Positions 1 to 6,844 of a DNA stretch of 7,813 bases are shown here, in pieces. Position numbers and translations under genes: made by a program. The notes under the pieces were generated by a model. It worked only from the letters and a program-made list of their open reading frames with translations. It searched no databases and was not told where the DNA came from. Numbering within the stretch: the stretch's first letter is position 1; every line of letters starts with the position of its first letter. Origin of the DNA: Halanaerobiaceae bacterium (GTDB lineage Bacteria > Bacillota > Halanaerobiia > Halanaerobiales > Halarsenatibacteraceae); contig PWHA01000247.1 of assembly GCA_003554685.1 (NCBI GenBank), positions 1 to 7,813 on the forward strand, in the 5' to 3' direction.

Positions 1-299
1 AGGCCGGCTTCCACAGCAGCTTCGATATCATCTCTACTCTCAATTTCTTCATATTCAGTTATCAACTCTTCAATAACTGGAGGTGAAGGAGTTAAATCTG
101 GATCTTCTTCCTCTAATTCTTGATTCTCCAGATATACTTCTTCCTCAGGCAGCGGTTGAAAATATCCTTCTTCTTCATCAACTAAAAATAAAAGATAATA
201 GATGCCACCACTTAAAATCAAAAAAATTAGAGTTAAAACAAGTATTTTATTCTTGCTTAAATTAGGACCGGGATTTTTCTCATTATCGCTGTCAGCCAT
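1..299 (-). CDS. Partial gene for a single-pass membrane protein with acidic exterior, function unknown
   Basis: I do not recognise this protein. The reading frame opens at an ATG at 299-297 on the minus strand and stays open for 99 codons to the window edge, so only the N-terminus is present. A GAGGAG ribosome binding site (complement of about 311-316) lies 11 bases before the ATG. Residues 1-18 are polar, residues 19-40 form one strongly hydrophobic helix beginning ILVLTLIFLIL, and the rest looks exported. From residue 41 to 99 about 24 of 59 residues are Asp or Glu against a single Arg, with short proline-rich turns (PSPP near 71-74). This suggests an N-terminal membrane anchor followed by an acidic linker leading to a domain outside the window. 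The gene is divergent from the permease at 810, so it is not part of that operon. That it is coding is well supported by start, ribosome site and composition; the function is open. Confidence 0.72.
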   Translation of the reverse strand, partial: MADSDNEKNPGPNLSKNKILVLTLIFLILSGGIYYLLFLVDEEEGYFQPLPEEEVYLENQELEEEDPDLTPSPPVIEELITEYEEIESRDDIEAAVEAG

Positions 300-704
300 T
301 ATGTACTTCACTCCTCAAAGGGGTAAATTATTAATTAAACACCTGGAGTCTTTTATTTAAATTTAGTGCAGAAATGGAATTTGTATTAGATTTACCAGAT
401 TACCTTACTAACTATATTTCTTGATTTATGGTGGTAATTCCTGCTTGATTATTAATTTAGCACAGAGATAATTTATTTTTGATTATATTTTTCATTTATT
501 GATTGGCCTGCTAAAGCTTGAAACAACTGTTTAACTTATAAAATGTACTTAAACTTAAATAGAAATAGAAGGAATAATATTTCTTGTCTAGAATTTAAGG
601 TTAGTGCCTAACTAAAATCAGAATGAAGCTTCCTGGCCTTTAAGCTGCATAACTCATTTTATACAGATTTTCCATAGCTTGAGAAAAAATAAATTTGTTT
701 TAAA

Positions 705-716
705 GTATTGCAATAC
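705..716. repeat. Perfect 12-base palindrome upstream of permease promoter
   Basis: GTATTGCAATAC is identical to its reverse complement and ends 4 bases before the proposed -35 element at 721. Its location just upstream of the -35 is typical of an activator or repressor binding site. The palindrome is seen; a binding role is inferred, and no known operator consensus is matched with confidence. Confidence 0.4.
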
Positions 717-742
717 ATAGATGAAAATAATAAGCATCTATG
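716..742. repeat. Inverted repeat spanning the permease promoter
   Basis: CATAGATG (716-723) is exactly complementary to CATCTATG (735-742), with an 11-base spacer. The arms cover part of the -35 and nearly the whole spacer up to the TG of the extended -10, so a dimeric repressor bound here would block RNA polymerase. It lies upstream of the predicted transcript start and is therefore more likely a DNA site than an RNA hairpin. The regulator is unknown. Confidence 0.42.
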
Positions 743-749
743 ATATTAT
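721..749 (+). promoter_or_regulatory. Sigma-70/SigA-type promoter for the permease operon
   Basis: ATGAAA at 721-726 (4 of 6 to TTGACA) and TATTAT at 744-749 (5 of 6 to TATAAT) are separated by 17 bases. TG at 741-742, one base before the -10, makes this an extended -10. Transcription would begin near 756 and leave a leader of about 54 bases before the ATG at 810. Two inverted repeats overlap or abut it. Confidence 0.5.
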
Positions 750-763
750 AACTATAGCTGTAA

Positions 764-773
764 GTGAATTCAC
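764..773. repeat. 10-base palindrome in the early permease leader
   Basis: GTGAATTCAC is a perfect palindrome about 8 to 18 bases after the predicted transcription start. It could be a further operator half of the promoter region or chance, since short palindromes are common; its value comes from being the third within 70 bases. Confidence 0.28.
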
Positions 774-809
774 AGATATAACAATGTCAAATATTTCAGG
801 AGGTATAAG

Positions 810-3155
810 ATGTCTAACCAAGCAGATAAAAGCAGTGATTTTTCAGCTTCCGGAGAACTTGCTAAAGATTTGGGTTTAAAGGAAGCTCTTACAATTGGAG
901 TAGGTACCATGATCGGAGCAGGTATTTTTGTCCTTCCCAGATTTGCTATAGAAATGGTAGGTCCGGGAGCAATATTTACCTATATTTTAGCAGGTTTAAT
1001 CTGCATTGTAACTGCAAGCAGCATTGCTGAGGTGGCTACAGGCATGCCAAAAAGTGGAGGAACCTATTTTTTTCTTTCCCGCTCTTTAGGAAACTTTGTT
1101 GGGACAATTTCTGGACTCTCACTCTGGCTCAGCCTTACCTTTGCAGTAGCCTTTTATCTTTTAGGTTTTGGAGAATATTTAGCAATTTTTATCCCGGTGA
1201 ATGAAACAATTCTTGCAATTATGGCAGGAATATTTTTCACCTATATAAATTATATCGGGGCTAAAGAGACAGGACGTACTCAAAATATAATCGTTGGTAT
1301 TCTGGTGCCAATATTGATTATTTATATAATCTGGGGTTTTATTAACATAGATAGAGCTCTCTGGCAGCCTTTCTTTCCGGAAGGGACAGGAGCTGTTCTG
1401 CCTGCCACTGCAGTGATATTTGTATCTTTTTTGGGATTTGAACAAATTGCCTCGGTAGCAGAAGAAATCAAAGAACCTGGCAAAAATTTACCTAAAGCAA
1501 TTATGGGATCTGTTGCTATTGTTACTGCTATATATGTGCCTGTTATTCTTGTTATGACAGGGGTTATTCCTCTTGGTGATCTGATAATACTGGATACTCC
1601 TGTTGTTGATGTTGCCAGAGTATTAGCTGGAGGTTTAGGGGCAGCAGCAATAACCTTTGCCGCCCTGCTGGCTACTGCCTCTTCGGCAAATGCCAGTATA
1701 ATGGCATCTTCTCGAATTAATTTTGCCATGGGCAGGGATAGTATATTCCCTGATTGGTTTAATAAAGTTCATCCTGATTATTTAACACCGTACAGGCCAA
1801 TTATTGCAACCGGTTTACTGGCCTTAATTATGCTGGTTACTGCAGATGTGGAAGCCTTATCTGCCTCAGCAAGTGTGTTGATGTTGATAAACTATGCAGT
1901 AATAAATTTAATTGTTATTTTATTAAGAACAGCACCACCAGAAGAATATAACCCCAGTTACAGAGCTTTTGGCTATCCCTTTTTACAAATTCTTGCTGCT
2001 GCTGCCTCTCTGATTGTTATATTTCAGGCCAGCAGTTTTGCTCAGATAGCTGCTTTAGTTTTAATTGCTTTAGGGGTTATTTGGTTTTTAGTCTGGGCTA
2101 GAAGCCATGCAGATTTGAAGGCAGCTATTAGTGATGTCAGCTTTGAAATGTTGCTGAGAAAAAAGGAACCTGCTCCTGCGAAGGAAGTCAATCCTGAACT
2201 CCCAAAGGGCCAGCAGCCAGCTAAAGAAAGAGGGGTGAGAACTCTGCCAGATAATATGCATGTTTTAGCTCCTTTAGCCAACCCTGAGGGTGAATCAGCA
2301 TTACTGTCGCTTTCCGGGCAGCTGGTAAAAAACTCTCCAGCTGGAGGAGAGATAACAGCACTTAACATGCTTGAAATACCATCCCAGGCTCCTTTGAACT
2401 TAATTCAACAGGAAGGTGAAGTTATGGAAAAGGCCCGGGATATTCAAAGAAGAATTATGAATGTAGCTGTAGAGTTCGGAGAAAAACACAATATTTTAAT
2501 AAATCCCCGGGTTTTGTATTCCCGAAATAAATTCAACACATTAATGGATCTTTTGGAGAGGGAAAGAATAGATTATTTACAGCTGGGGTGGCATGGTTCC
2601 ATGAATATCTCGAAGCTGGCCAGGAGTTTTGTCAATAGGGTTGTTAGGAATGCCTCCTGCCCGGTGGGAGTCTTAAAATATAAGGGCTTGAAAAAGATTG
2701 ATAGAATTCTCGTGCCTTACCGCGGCAGTGAGCATGCTTATCTCGGAGCTGAGATAGCTTTCAGACTGGCAGCTGAAAAGGGCCAGCAGGTAACAGTTTT
2801 AAGAGTTATTAAACCGGGCGCAGATGCTGAGAAGGATAAAGAATCTGCTTATAAGGAATTAAAGCCCGTGATTGATGAAGATGTGAATTACGAAATTAAA
2901 GCTGTGGAAGCAGATAGTGTGGCTGATGGAATAGTAAATATAACCCGATCAGTAGATTACGATTTGGTAATTATTGGCGCTTCCAAAGAGTGGAGATTTA
3001 AAAATCTTCTTTTTGGATCTATACCAGATCTGGTCGCTGAAGAAGCTGGCTGTTCAGTACTGATGGTCAGACAGCACGGAACTGAGATTGAACTGTCGGA
3101 AACAGATATGGAGATCAGCATGGAAGAGACAGAGGATAGTCCCGCCAAGCTTTAG
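810..3155 (+). CDS. APC-superfamily amino acid permease with two C-terminal UspA domains
   Basis: The 781-residue protein joins a membrane transporter to a cytoplasmic sensor-like tail. Residues about 22-430 form an APC (AA_permease_2 type) carrier of about 12 helices. TM1 carries the substrate-binding GTMIGAGIF (32-40), and TM6 and the following loop carry FLGFEQIASVAEEIKEP (207-223), both typical of the family. A Pro/Lys-rich linker (about 435-480) leads to UspA domain 1 (about 483-625), with GWHG at 593-596 and a modified nucleotide motif ending SF, and UspA domain 2 (about 630-755), with GASK and LFGS at 723-736. In neither copy is the G-2x-G-9x-G-S/T signature complete, so ATP binding is uncertain. 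The tail 757-778 is acidic, with no Lys or Arg. The ATG at 810 follows AGGAGGT (798-804) by 5 bases. Only 25 bases separate it from the CoA-transferase genes, so one transcript is likely. The transported substrate cannot be read from sequence; amino acids, possibly cationic, are the family norm. Confidence 0.9.
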   Translation: MSNQADKSSDFSASGELAKDLGLKEALTIGVGTMIGAGIFVLPRFAIEMVGPGAIFTYILAGLICIVTASSIAEVATGMPKSGGTYFFLSRSLGNFVGTISGLSLWLSLTFAVAFYLLGFGEYLAIFIPVNETILAIMAGIFFTYINYIGAKETGRTQNIIVGILVPILIIYIIWGFINIDRALWQPFFPEGTGAVLPATAVIFVSFLGFEQIASVAEEIKEPGKNLPKAIMGSVAIVTAIYVPVILVMTGVIPLGDLIILDTPVVDVARVLAGGLGAAAITFAALLATASSANASIMASSRINFAMGRDSIFPDWFNKVHPDYLTPYRPIIATGLLALIMLVTADVEALSASASVLMLINYAVINLIVILLRTAPPEEYNPSYRAFGYPFLQILAAAASLIVIFQASSFAQIAALVLIALGVIWFLVWARSHADLKAAISDVSFEMLLRKKEPAPAKEVNPELPKGQQPAKERGVRTLPDNMHVLAPLANPEGESALLSLSGQLVKNSPAGGEITALNMLEIPSQAPLNLIQQEGEVMEKARDIQRRIMNVAVEFGEKHNILINPRVLYSRNKFNTLMDLLERERIDYLQLGWHGSMNISKLARSFVNRVVRNASCPVGVLKYKGLKKIDRILVPYRGSEHAYLGAEIAFRLAAEKGQQVTVLRVIKPGADAEKDKESAYKELKPVIDEDVNYEIKAVEADSVADGIVNITRSVDYDLVIIGASKEWRFKNLLFGSIPDLVAEEAGCSVLMVRQHGTEIELSETDMEISMEETEDSPAKL

Positions 3156-3165
3156 AAATTAATCC

Positions 3166-3173
3166 GGGAGGGG
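3166..3173 (+). promoter_or_regulatory. Ribosome binding site fixing a TTG start
   Basis: GGGAGGGG lies 7 bases before the TTG at 3181. The next in-frame ATG is at codon 17, inside the conserved N-terminal region and with no such site before it, so the TTG is the probable start of the CoA-transferase A subunit. Confidence 0.65.
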
Positions 3174-3180
3174 ATTAATA

Positions 3181-3840
3181 TTGAAGGAATCTTCTTTTGC
3201 TGAAGTGGTGGAGCAGATTGAGCCGGGAATGACAGTAATGATTGGGGGGTTTTTGGCCGTCGGCACACCGGAGAAACTTATCACTGGAATGATAAATAAG
3301 GGTATAGATAATTTGACTGTAATAGCCAATGAAACCAGCTATCCCGATCGAGGGATTGGCAGGCTGGTGGTGGAAAAACTGGTTGATAAAGTGATTGTTT
3401 CTCATATTGGAACTAACCCAGTCAGCGGAAAGCAGATGAATAATGGTGAATTAGAGGTGGATCTTATTCCTCAAGGTACTTTAGTTGAAAGAATCAGAGC
3501 CGGCGGTGCTGGTCTGGGAGGAGTTTTAACCCCGGTTGGAGTTGGAACAAAAATTGCTGAAGGCAAAGAAATCCTGCAGATAAAAGGTGAGGATTATCTT
3601 CTGGAGTTACCTTTAAGAGCGGATGTAGCCCTGCTAAAGGCCTGGAAAGCAGATCGCAAAGGCAACTTAATCTATCGTAAAGCAGCCCGGAATTTTAATC
3701 CCATTATGGCGACAGCCGCTGATAAAGTGCTGGTGGAGGCTGAGGAGATAGTCGAGGTGGGAAAGATTGATCCTGCCCGGGTCCATACTCCGGGAGTCTA
3801 TGTTGATATGGTTTTCGCTGGAGGTGGGGATGGTGAATAA
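3181..3840 (+). CDS. atoD: 3-oxoacid/acetate-type CoA-transferase, subunit A
   Basis: This is the alpha subunit of a family I CoA-transferase, a cytoplasmic enzyme that moves CoA between a short-chain acyl-CoA and a free acid such as acetate, acetoacetate or butyrate. At 219 residues it has the length of AtoD/CtfA proteins. GGFLAVGTPE (22-31) is the conserved glycine-rich loop of this subunit, and later features include RAGGAGLGG in mid-protein and the near C-terminal VHTPGVYVD typical of the family. Translation starts at TTG 3181, preceded by a good ribosome site. The catalytic Glu is in subunit B, whose gene overlaps the last 11 bases of this one, so the two are translationally coupled. The permease gene ends 25 bases upstream without a terminator. 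The family is clear; the acid substrate is not, so the symbol denotes subunit type rather than proven acetoacetate specificity (ctfA or scoA would be equally fair). Confidence 0.9.
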   Translation: MKESSFAEVVEQIEPGMTVMIGGFLAVGTPEKLITGMINKGIDNLTVIANETSYPDRGIGRLVVEKLVDKVIVSHIGTNPVSGKQMNNGELEVDLIPQGTLVERIRAGGAGLGGVLTPVGVGTKIAEGKEILQIKGEDYLLELPLRADVALLKAWKADRKGNLIYRKAARNFNPIMATAADKVLVEAEEIVEVGKIDPARVHTPGVYVDMVFAGGGDGE

Positions 3841-4492
3841 AACTGAAAAGAGAGAGATAATTGCCAGAAGAGTGGCTCAGGAACTTCAGGATGGGGATGT
3901 GGTTAACCTTGGTATCGGTATACCTACCAGGGTAGTTGACTATATACCAGAGGATATTGATATCACCCTGCACTCTGAGAATGGCTTTGTGGGATTGGGG
4001 CCTGCTCCTGAACCAGGAAAAGAGGATAAAGATCTAATCAATGCCGGGGGAGAACCGGTTACTATTAAAAAGGGTGGAGCCTTCATGAACAGTGCAGAAT
4101 CCTTTATACTGGTTCGAGGCGGCCACCTGGATATCACAGTGCTGGGCACTCTCCAGGTAGACGAGAAAGGAAATATAGCTAACTGGATGATTCCCGGCAA
4201 ATTTGTTCCAGGAATGGGTGGAGCTATGGATCTCATTACCGGTGCTCAGAGAGTAATAGTGGCAACAGAACATACCATCAAAGAAGATAAACCAAAAATT
4301 TTAAAGGAATGCACTCTACCTTTAAGCGGTAAAGGTGAGGTAGATTTAATTGTAACAGAAATGGGAGTAATGGAAGTTACCGGTAAAGGACTGGTGCTCA
4401 AAGAATATAACCCGAAGTTTAAGCTGGAATATATTAAAAAGAAAACTGAAGCTGAGTTGATATTTCCAGCTGATCTTCAGGAGATGAATTAA
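3830..4492 (+). CDS. atoA: 3-oxoacid/acetate-type CoA-transferase, subunit B
   Basis: This is the catalytic beta subunit partnering the preceding gene. The SENG motif (49-52) contains the glutamate, E50, that in family I enzymes forms the glutamyl-CoA thioester. Other family marks are NLGIGIP (26-32), GGAFMNSAESF in mid-protein and a GGMGGAMDL-like stretch, here PGMGGAMDL. The open frame extends upstream to an ATG at 3767, but the 21 extra residues are encoded by DNA already coding for subunit A and have no ribosome site. The ATG at 3830 follows GGAGG (3820-3824) by 5 bases and gives 220 residues, the normal size; a GTG directly after it (3833) is a close alternative. The gene overlaps subunit A by 11 bases and is followed by a strong terminator, making it the last gene of the unit. 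Likely in amino acid or short-chain fatty acid fermentation; the substrate pair is unresolved. Confidence 0.92.
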   Translation: MVNKTEKREIIARRVAQELQDGDVVNLGIGIPTRVVDYIPEDIDITLHSENGFVGLGPAPEPGKEDKDLINAGGEPVTIKKGGAFMNSAESFILVRGGHLDITVLGTLQVDEKGNIANWMIPGKFVPGMGGAMDLITGAQRVIVATEHTIKEDKPKILKECTLPLSGKGEVDLIVTEMGVMEVTGKGLVLKEYNPKFKLEYIKKKTEAELIFPADLQEMN

Positions 4493-4517
4493 AGTTATCA
4501 AATTGTATTAGTTTTAT

Positions 4518-4555
4518 AAGGCCGGGTATGCTGCCTTTACCCGGCCTTTATTTAA
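4518..4555 (+). terminator. Rho-independent terminator after the CoA-transferase genes
   Basis: AAGGCCGGGTA (4518-4528) pairs perfectly with TACCCGGCCTT (4538-4548), an 11-base-pair GC-rich stem with a 9-base loop, followed by a T-rich run (TTTATTT). It starts 25 bases after the stop codon of subunit B. The reverse strand lacks a T run, so it should act only on rightward transcription. Confidence 0.92.
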
Positions 4556-4587
4556 TGACCTTTAACCTTTTTTATCATACTTGATTT

Positions 4588-4616
4588 TTGAATTTGTCTG
4601 ATATTTATTATATAAT
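4588..4616 (+). promoter_or_regulatory. Sigma-70/SigA-type promoter for ktrAB
   Basis: TTGAAT (4588-4593, 4 of 6) and a perfect TATAAT (4611-4616) are exactly 17 bases apart. The transcript would begin near 4623, giving a leader of about 83 bases. That leader contains a short inverted repeat, AGAAGA/TCTTCT (4643-4656), of unknown meaning. The position directly after the terminator of the previous unit supports an independent promoter. Confidence 0.65.
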
Positions 4617-4705
4617 TATCTGGAGATTTAAAAGGCATAAAGAGAAGAAATCTTCTATATTTATATAATGATGACATTTTCTTCAAGTTGAAGGAGGAGT
4701 AATCG

Positions 4706-5353
4706 GTGAAGCAGTTTGTAGTAATCGGACTGGGCCGTTTTGGTTCCAGCGTGGCCAGAGCCCTGGCTGAGAAAGGAAATGAGGTTCTGGCCATAGACAA
4801 GTGTGAAGATTGTGTGGAAAATATTACTGATGTGGTGACTCATGCTGTAGAAGCTGATGCTACCAGTAAAGATATTCTGGAATCACTGGGAGTTGGTAAT
4901 TTCGATGTGGCTGTTGTCAGCATAGGTGATGACATGCACTCCAGTATTCTGACAACTCTGCTGCTGAAAGAGCTTGGAGTACCCAAGGTGGTATCCAAAG
5001 CAGTCAGTGAAGTGCATGGTAAGATTTTAAGCAAAGTGGGGGCAGATCAGGTGGTTTTTCCGGAAAGGGATATGGGAGAGAGAATAGCCCGACATTTGAT
5101 TACCACCAACCTGCTGGATTACATCGAATTTACCGATGAACACAGCATTATTGAACTGCTGGCTCCTTCCACCATGACCGGCAGGACACTTAAGGACATT
5201 GATTTTCGCTCTAAATTTAATGTTTCAGTTATGGCAATTAAAAGAGGAGAGAAAATCAATCTTGCTCCCGGGGGGAATGACAAAATTCTGGAGGGAGATA
5301 TCCTGGTAGTTGTGGGAGAGAATAAACACCTTGAGGCCTTGAAGGAAGAATAG
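4706..5353 (+). CDS. ktrA: KtrA-type potassium transport regulatory subunit (RCK protein)
   Basis: A soluble 215-residue protein that forms the cytoplasmic gating ring on the KtrB channel-like subunit. Residues 1-130 form an RCK_N Rossmann fold: the dinucleotide motif GLGRFG (8-13), an acidic residue ending strand 2 (D31) where the ribose hydroxyls bind, and D51 in EADAT. E120 in the FPERDMG segment matches the region where KtrA proteins bind a divalent cation between subunits. Residues about 135-215 form an RCK_C domain, which in Bacillota KtrA proteins can bind cyclic di-AMP; that is family knowledge, not shown here. One RCK pair at this length distinguishes it from the double-length TrkA. 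The GTG start at 4706 follows AAGGAGGAG (4691-4699) by 6 bases. ktrB follows 25 bases downstream with no terminator, a standard ktrAB pair. No cyclic di-AMP riboswitch is evident in the short leader. Confidence 0.93.
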   Translation: MKQFVVIGLGRFGSSVARALAEKGNEVLAIDKCEDCVENITDVVTHAVEADATSKDILESLGVGNFDVAVVSIGDDMHSSILTTLLLKELGVPKVVSKAVSEVHGKILSKVGADQVVFPERDMGERIARHLITTNLLDYIEFTDEHSIIELLAPSTMTGRTLKDIDFRSKFNVSVMAIKRGEKINLAPGGNDKILEGDILVVVGENKHLEALKEE

Positions 5354-5378
5354 ATTTTTCAGCGGGAGTTGTTGTATT

Positions 5379-6734
5379 GTGAATTTTACCGGACCTTTTT
5401 CTGATTTTCCTGTGAAAATAACACCACCCCGAATAATATTGACAGGTTATCTGACGGTTATTTTTTTGGGGACATTATTTTTATCACTACCGGCAGCTAC
5501 TCAAACTGGTGAGCCTGCCAGCTTTCTCGAGGCATTGTTCACAGCAACCTCAGCAGTCTGCGTGACCGGGTTAATAGTGGTAAACACAGCAGCCTACTGG
5601 TCAATTTTTGGACAGGTAACTATTCTGGTTTTGATTCAAATTGGCGGACTGGGATTTATGACCCTCTCTACCCTGGCCTTCATGCTGATTGGGAAAAGAA
5701 TAACCTTCAGCGAAAGAACTCTTATCAAGCAGGATCTCGGCCATTTAAGCTATTCCGGTCTGGTCAGGCTGGTTAGATATGTTATAACTTTTACTATCGG
5801 CATTGAAGCAGCGGGTGTTCTGCTGATGTACTTAAATTTTAGCCAGCAGATGGAGAATTTACAGGCACTCTGGTATTCATTATTCCACACAGTTTCGGCC
5901 TTTAACAATGCGGGATTCGATATTTTTGGTGACAGCCTTGAAGGTTTTACTACAGATATTGGAGTAAATTTGATTTTTACCGGTCTGATTATCATAGGCG
6001 GTCTGGGTTTTACCGTTACCGGGGATCTCTTTCGTAATGCCAGAAAAAAGAAAAGAAGATTTTCATTACATAGCAAGATGGTCATTGCTATAACTCTGGC
6101 ACTTCTAATAGCTGGCACCGTGGTGGTGCTGGGATTTGAGTTTAATAACAGCGCTACTCTGGGAGATCTTGGAGGACTGGGGAAGCTGACAGGCTCTTTT
6201 TTCCTTTCGGTAACTCCCAGAACTGCTGGGTTTAATACAGTTCCTACCGGAGAACTTAGAAACAGCACCCTATTTTTCCTGATAATTTTGATGTTTATTG
6301 GTGCTTCTCCCTGTTCCACCGGGGGAGGAATTAAAACCACCACCTTTGGAGTTTTTTCCAGCTTTGTAATTTCTGCTGTCAGAGGGGATGATGATGTTTC
6401 TTTATTTAGAAGACGTTTAAGCTATAATATTGTGAATAGAGCAGTCTCTATTATCTTCATATCTCTGCTCTTAATAATAATAACCACATTGGTTTTAAGT
6501 CTGACAGAAGAGGCTTTATTTCTGGAAGTTCTCTTTGAGTCGGTTTCAGCCTTTGGCACGGTAGGGCTTTCTACGGGGATTACCGCTGATCTTTCCAGCA
6601 TCGGCAGGATTATGATTATAATAACCATGCTGGCCGGTAGAGTTGGCCCTCTGACCTTTGTGGTTTCTCTGGGTGAGCTGCAGCCTAAAACCAGAAAACT
6701 GCGCTATCCCAAGGAAGATGTGATGATAGGTTAA
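5379..6734 (+). CDS. ktrB: KtrB-type Na+-coupled potassium transporter membrane subunit
   Basis: The 451-residue integral membrane protein is the K+-conducting partner of KtrA and has the usual KtrB length. Its four channel-like repeats each carry a selectivity-filter glycine: VTGL (62-65), NAGF (177-180), TAGF (282-285) and TVGLSTG (394-400). The third repeat is followed by the gating loop GASPCSTGGGIKTT (308-321), and the last membrane segment contains GRVGPLT (420-426) with a conserved Arg. The first filter lies in SAVCVTGL, a normal variant. A basic cytoplasmic loop (ARKKKRR, 221-227) fits the inside-positive rule. The GTG start at 5379 follows GGGAG (5364-5368) by 10 bases; the ribosome site is weaker than that of ktrA, and the 25-base gap would favour coupled translation. 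Transport is expected to be Na+-dependent as in characterised KtrAB systems, which is family knowledge. No clear terminator follows the gene. Confidence 0.94.
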   Translation: MNFTGPFSDFPVKITPPRIILTGYLTVIFLGTLFLSLPAATQTGEPASFLEALFTATSAVCVTGLIVVNTAAYWSIFGQVTILVLIQIGGLGFMTLSTLAFMLIGKRITFSERTLIKQDLGHLSYSGLVRLVRYVITFTIGIEAAGVLLMYLNFSQQMENLQALWYSLFHTVSAFNNAGFDIFGDSLEGFTTDIGVNLIFTGLIIIGGLGFTVTGDLFRNARKKKRRFSLHSKMVIAITLALLIAGTVVVLGFEFNNSATLGDLGGLGKLTGSFFLSVTPRTAGFNTVPTGELRNSTLFFLIILMFIGASPCSTGGGIKTTTFGVFSSFVISAVRGDDDVSLFRRRLSYNIVNRAVSIIFISLLLIIITTLVLSLTEEALFLEVLFESVSAFGTVGLSTGITADLSSIGRIMIIITMLAGRVGPLTFVVSLGELQPKTRKLRYPKEDVMIG

Positions 6735-6767
6735 CAGGCTGGATCGGGTAATATTATCGGGAAACTG

Positions 6768-6796
6768 TTTTCTCCGGAAGACAAATCTGATATAAT
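6768..6796 (+). promoter_or_regulatory. Extended -10 promoter for the CooC-like gene
   Basis: A perfect TATAAT (6791-6796) is preceded by TG at 6788-6789 with one base between, forming a consensus extended -10. The -35 position (6768-6773, TTTTCT) matches poorly, as is usual when an extended -10 is present. A second TATAAT (6812-6817) lacks both a TG and a -35. The predicted start near 6803 leaves a leader of about 42 bases. Confidence 0.5.
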
Positions 6797-6844
6797 AATA
6801 ATTAGTGATAATATAATTGGAAAATATTACAGGGAAGTGATAAA

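Larger units (their letters stand above)
300..809. other. Divergent AT-rich intergenic region
   Basis: This stretch of about 510 bases separates the minus-strand membrane protein gene from the plus-strand permease gene. I see no credible protein or RNA gene in it. The left part carries the minus-strand ribosome binding site (311-316). A TATAAT on the minus strand (complement of 482-487) lacks a matching -35, so it is only a weak promoter candidate. On the plus strand a TTGAAA (518-523) and TAAAAT (539-544) are 15 bases apart, another weak candidate. A small GTTAG/CTAAC hairpin lies at 600-612. The supported signals, a promoter and three inverted repeats, are in 705-773 and are listed separately. 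Confidence 0.6.

Noticed and set aside
83..265. Plus-strand open frame of 60 codons
   Set aside because: It lies opposite the minus-strand frame 299-1, which has a good ribosome site, a transmembrane helix and coherent composition. The plus frame has no ribosome site and no recognisable features.
301..360. 19-codon plus-strand open frame beginning at 301
   Set aside because: It has no ribosome site and overlaps the ribosome site of the minus-strand gene.
1322..1729. Minus-strand open frame of 135 codons inside the permease gene
   Set aside because: It mirrors strongly conserved membrane segments of the permease and has no recognised domain.
3767..3829. N-terminal extension of CoA-transferase subunit B
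   Set aside because: No ribosome site precedes ATG 3767, and the added residues lie before the normal family N-terminus.
5750..6343. Minus-strand open frame of 197 codons inside ktrB
   Set aside because: It is a reverse shadow of the conserved KtrB coding sequence, with proline/valine-rich composition and no supporting ribosome site.
6759..6774. Possible terminator after ktrB
   Set aside because: A 6-pair stem with one G-T pair and a 4-base loop can be drawn, but no T run follows.
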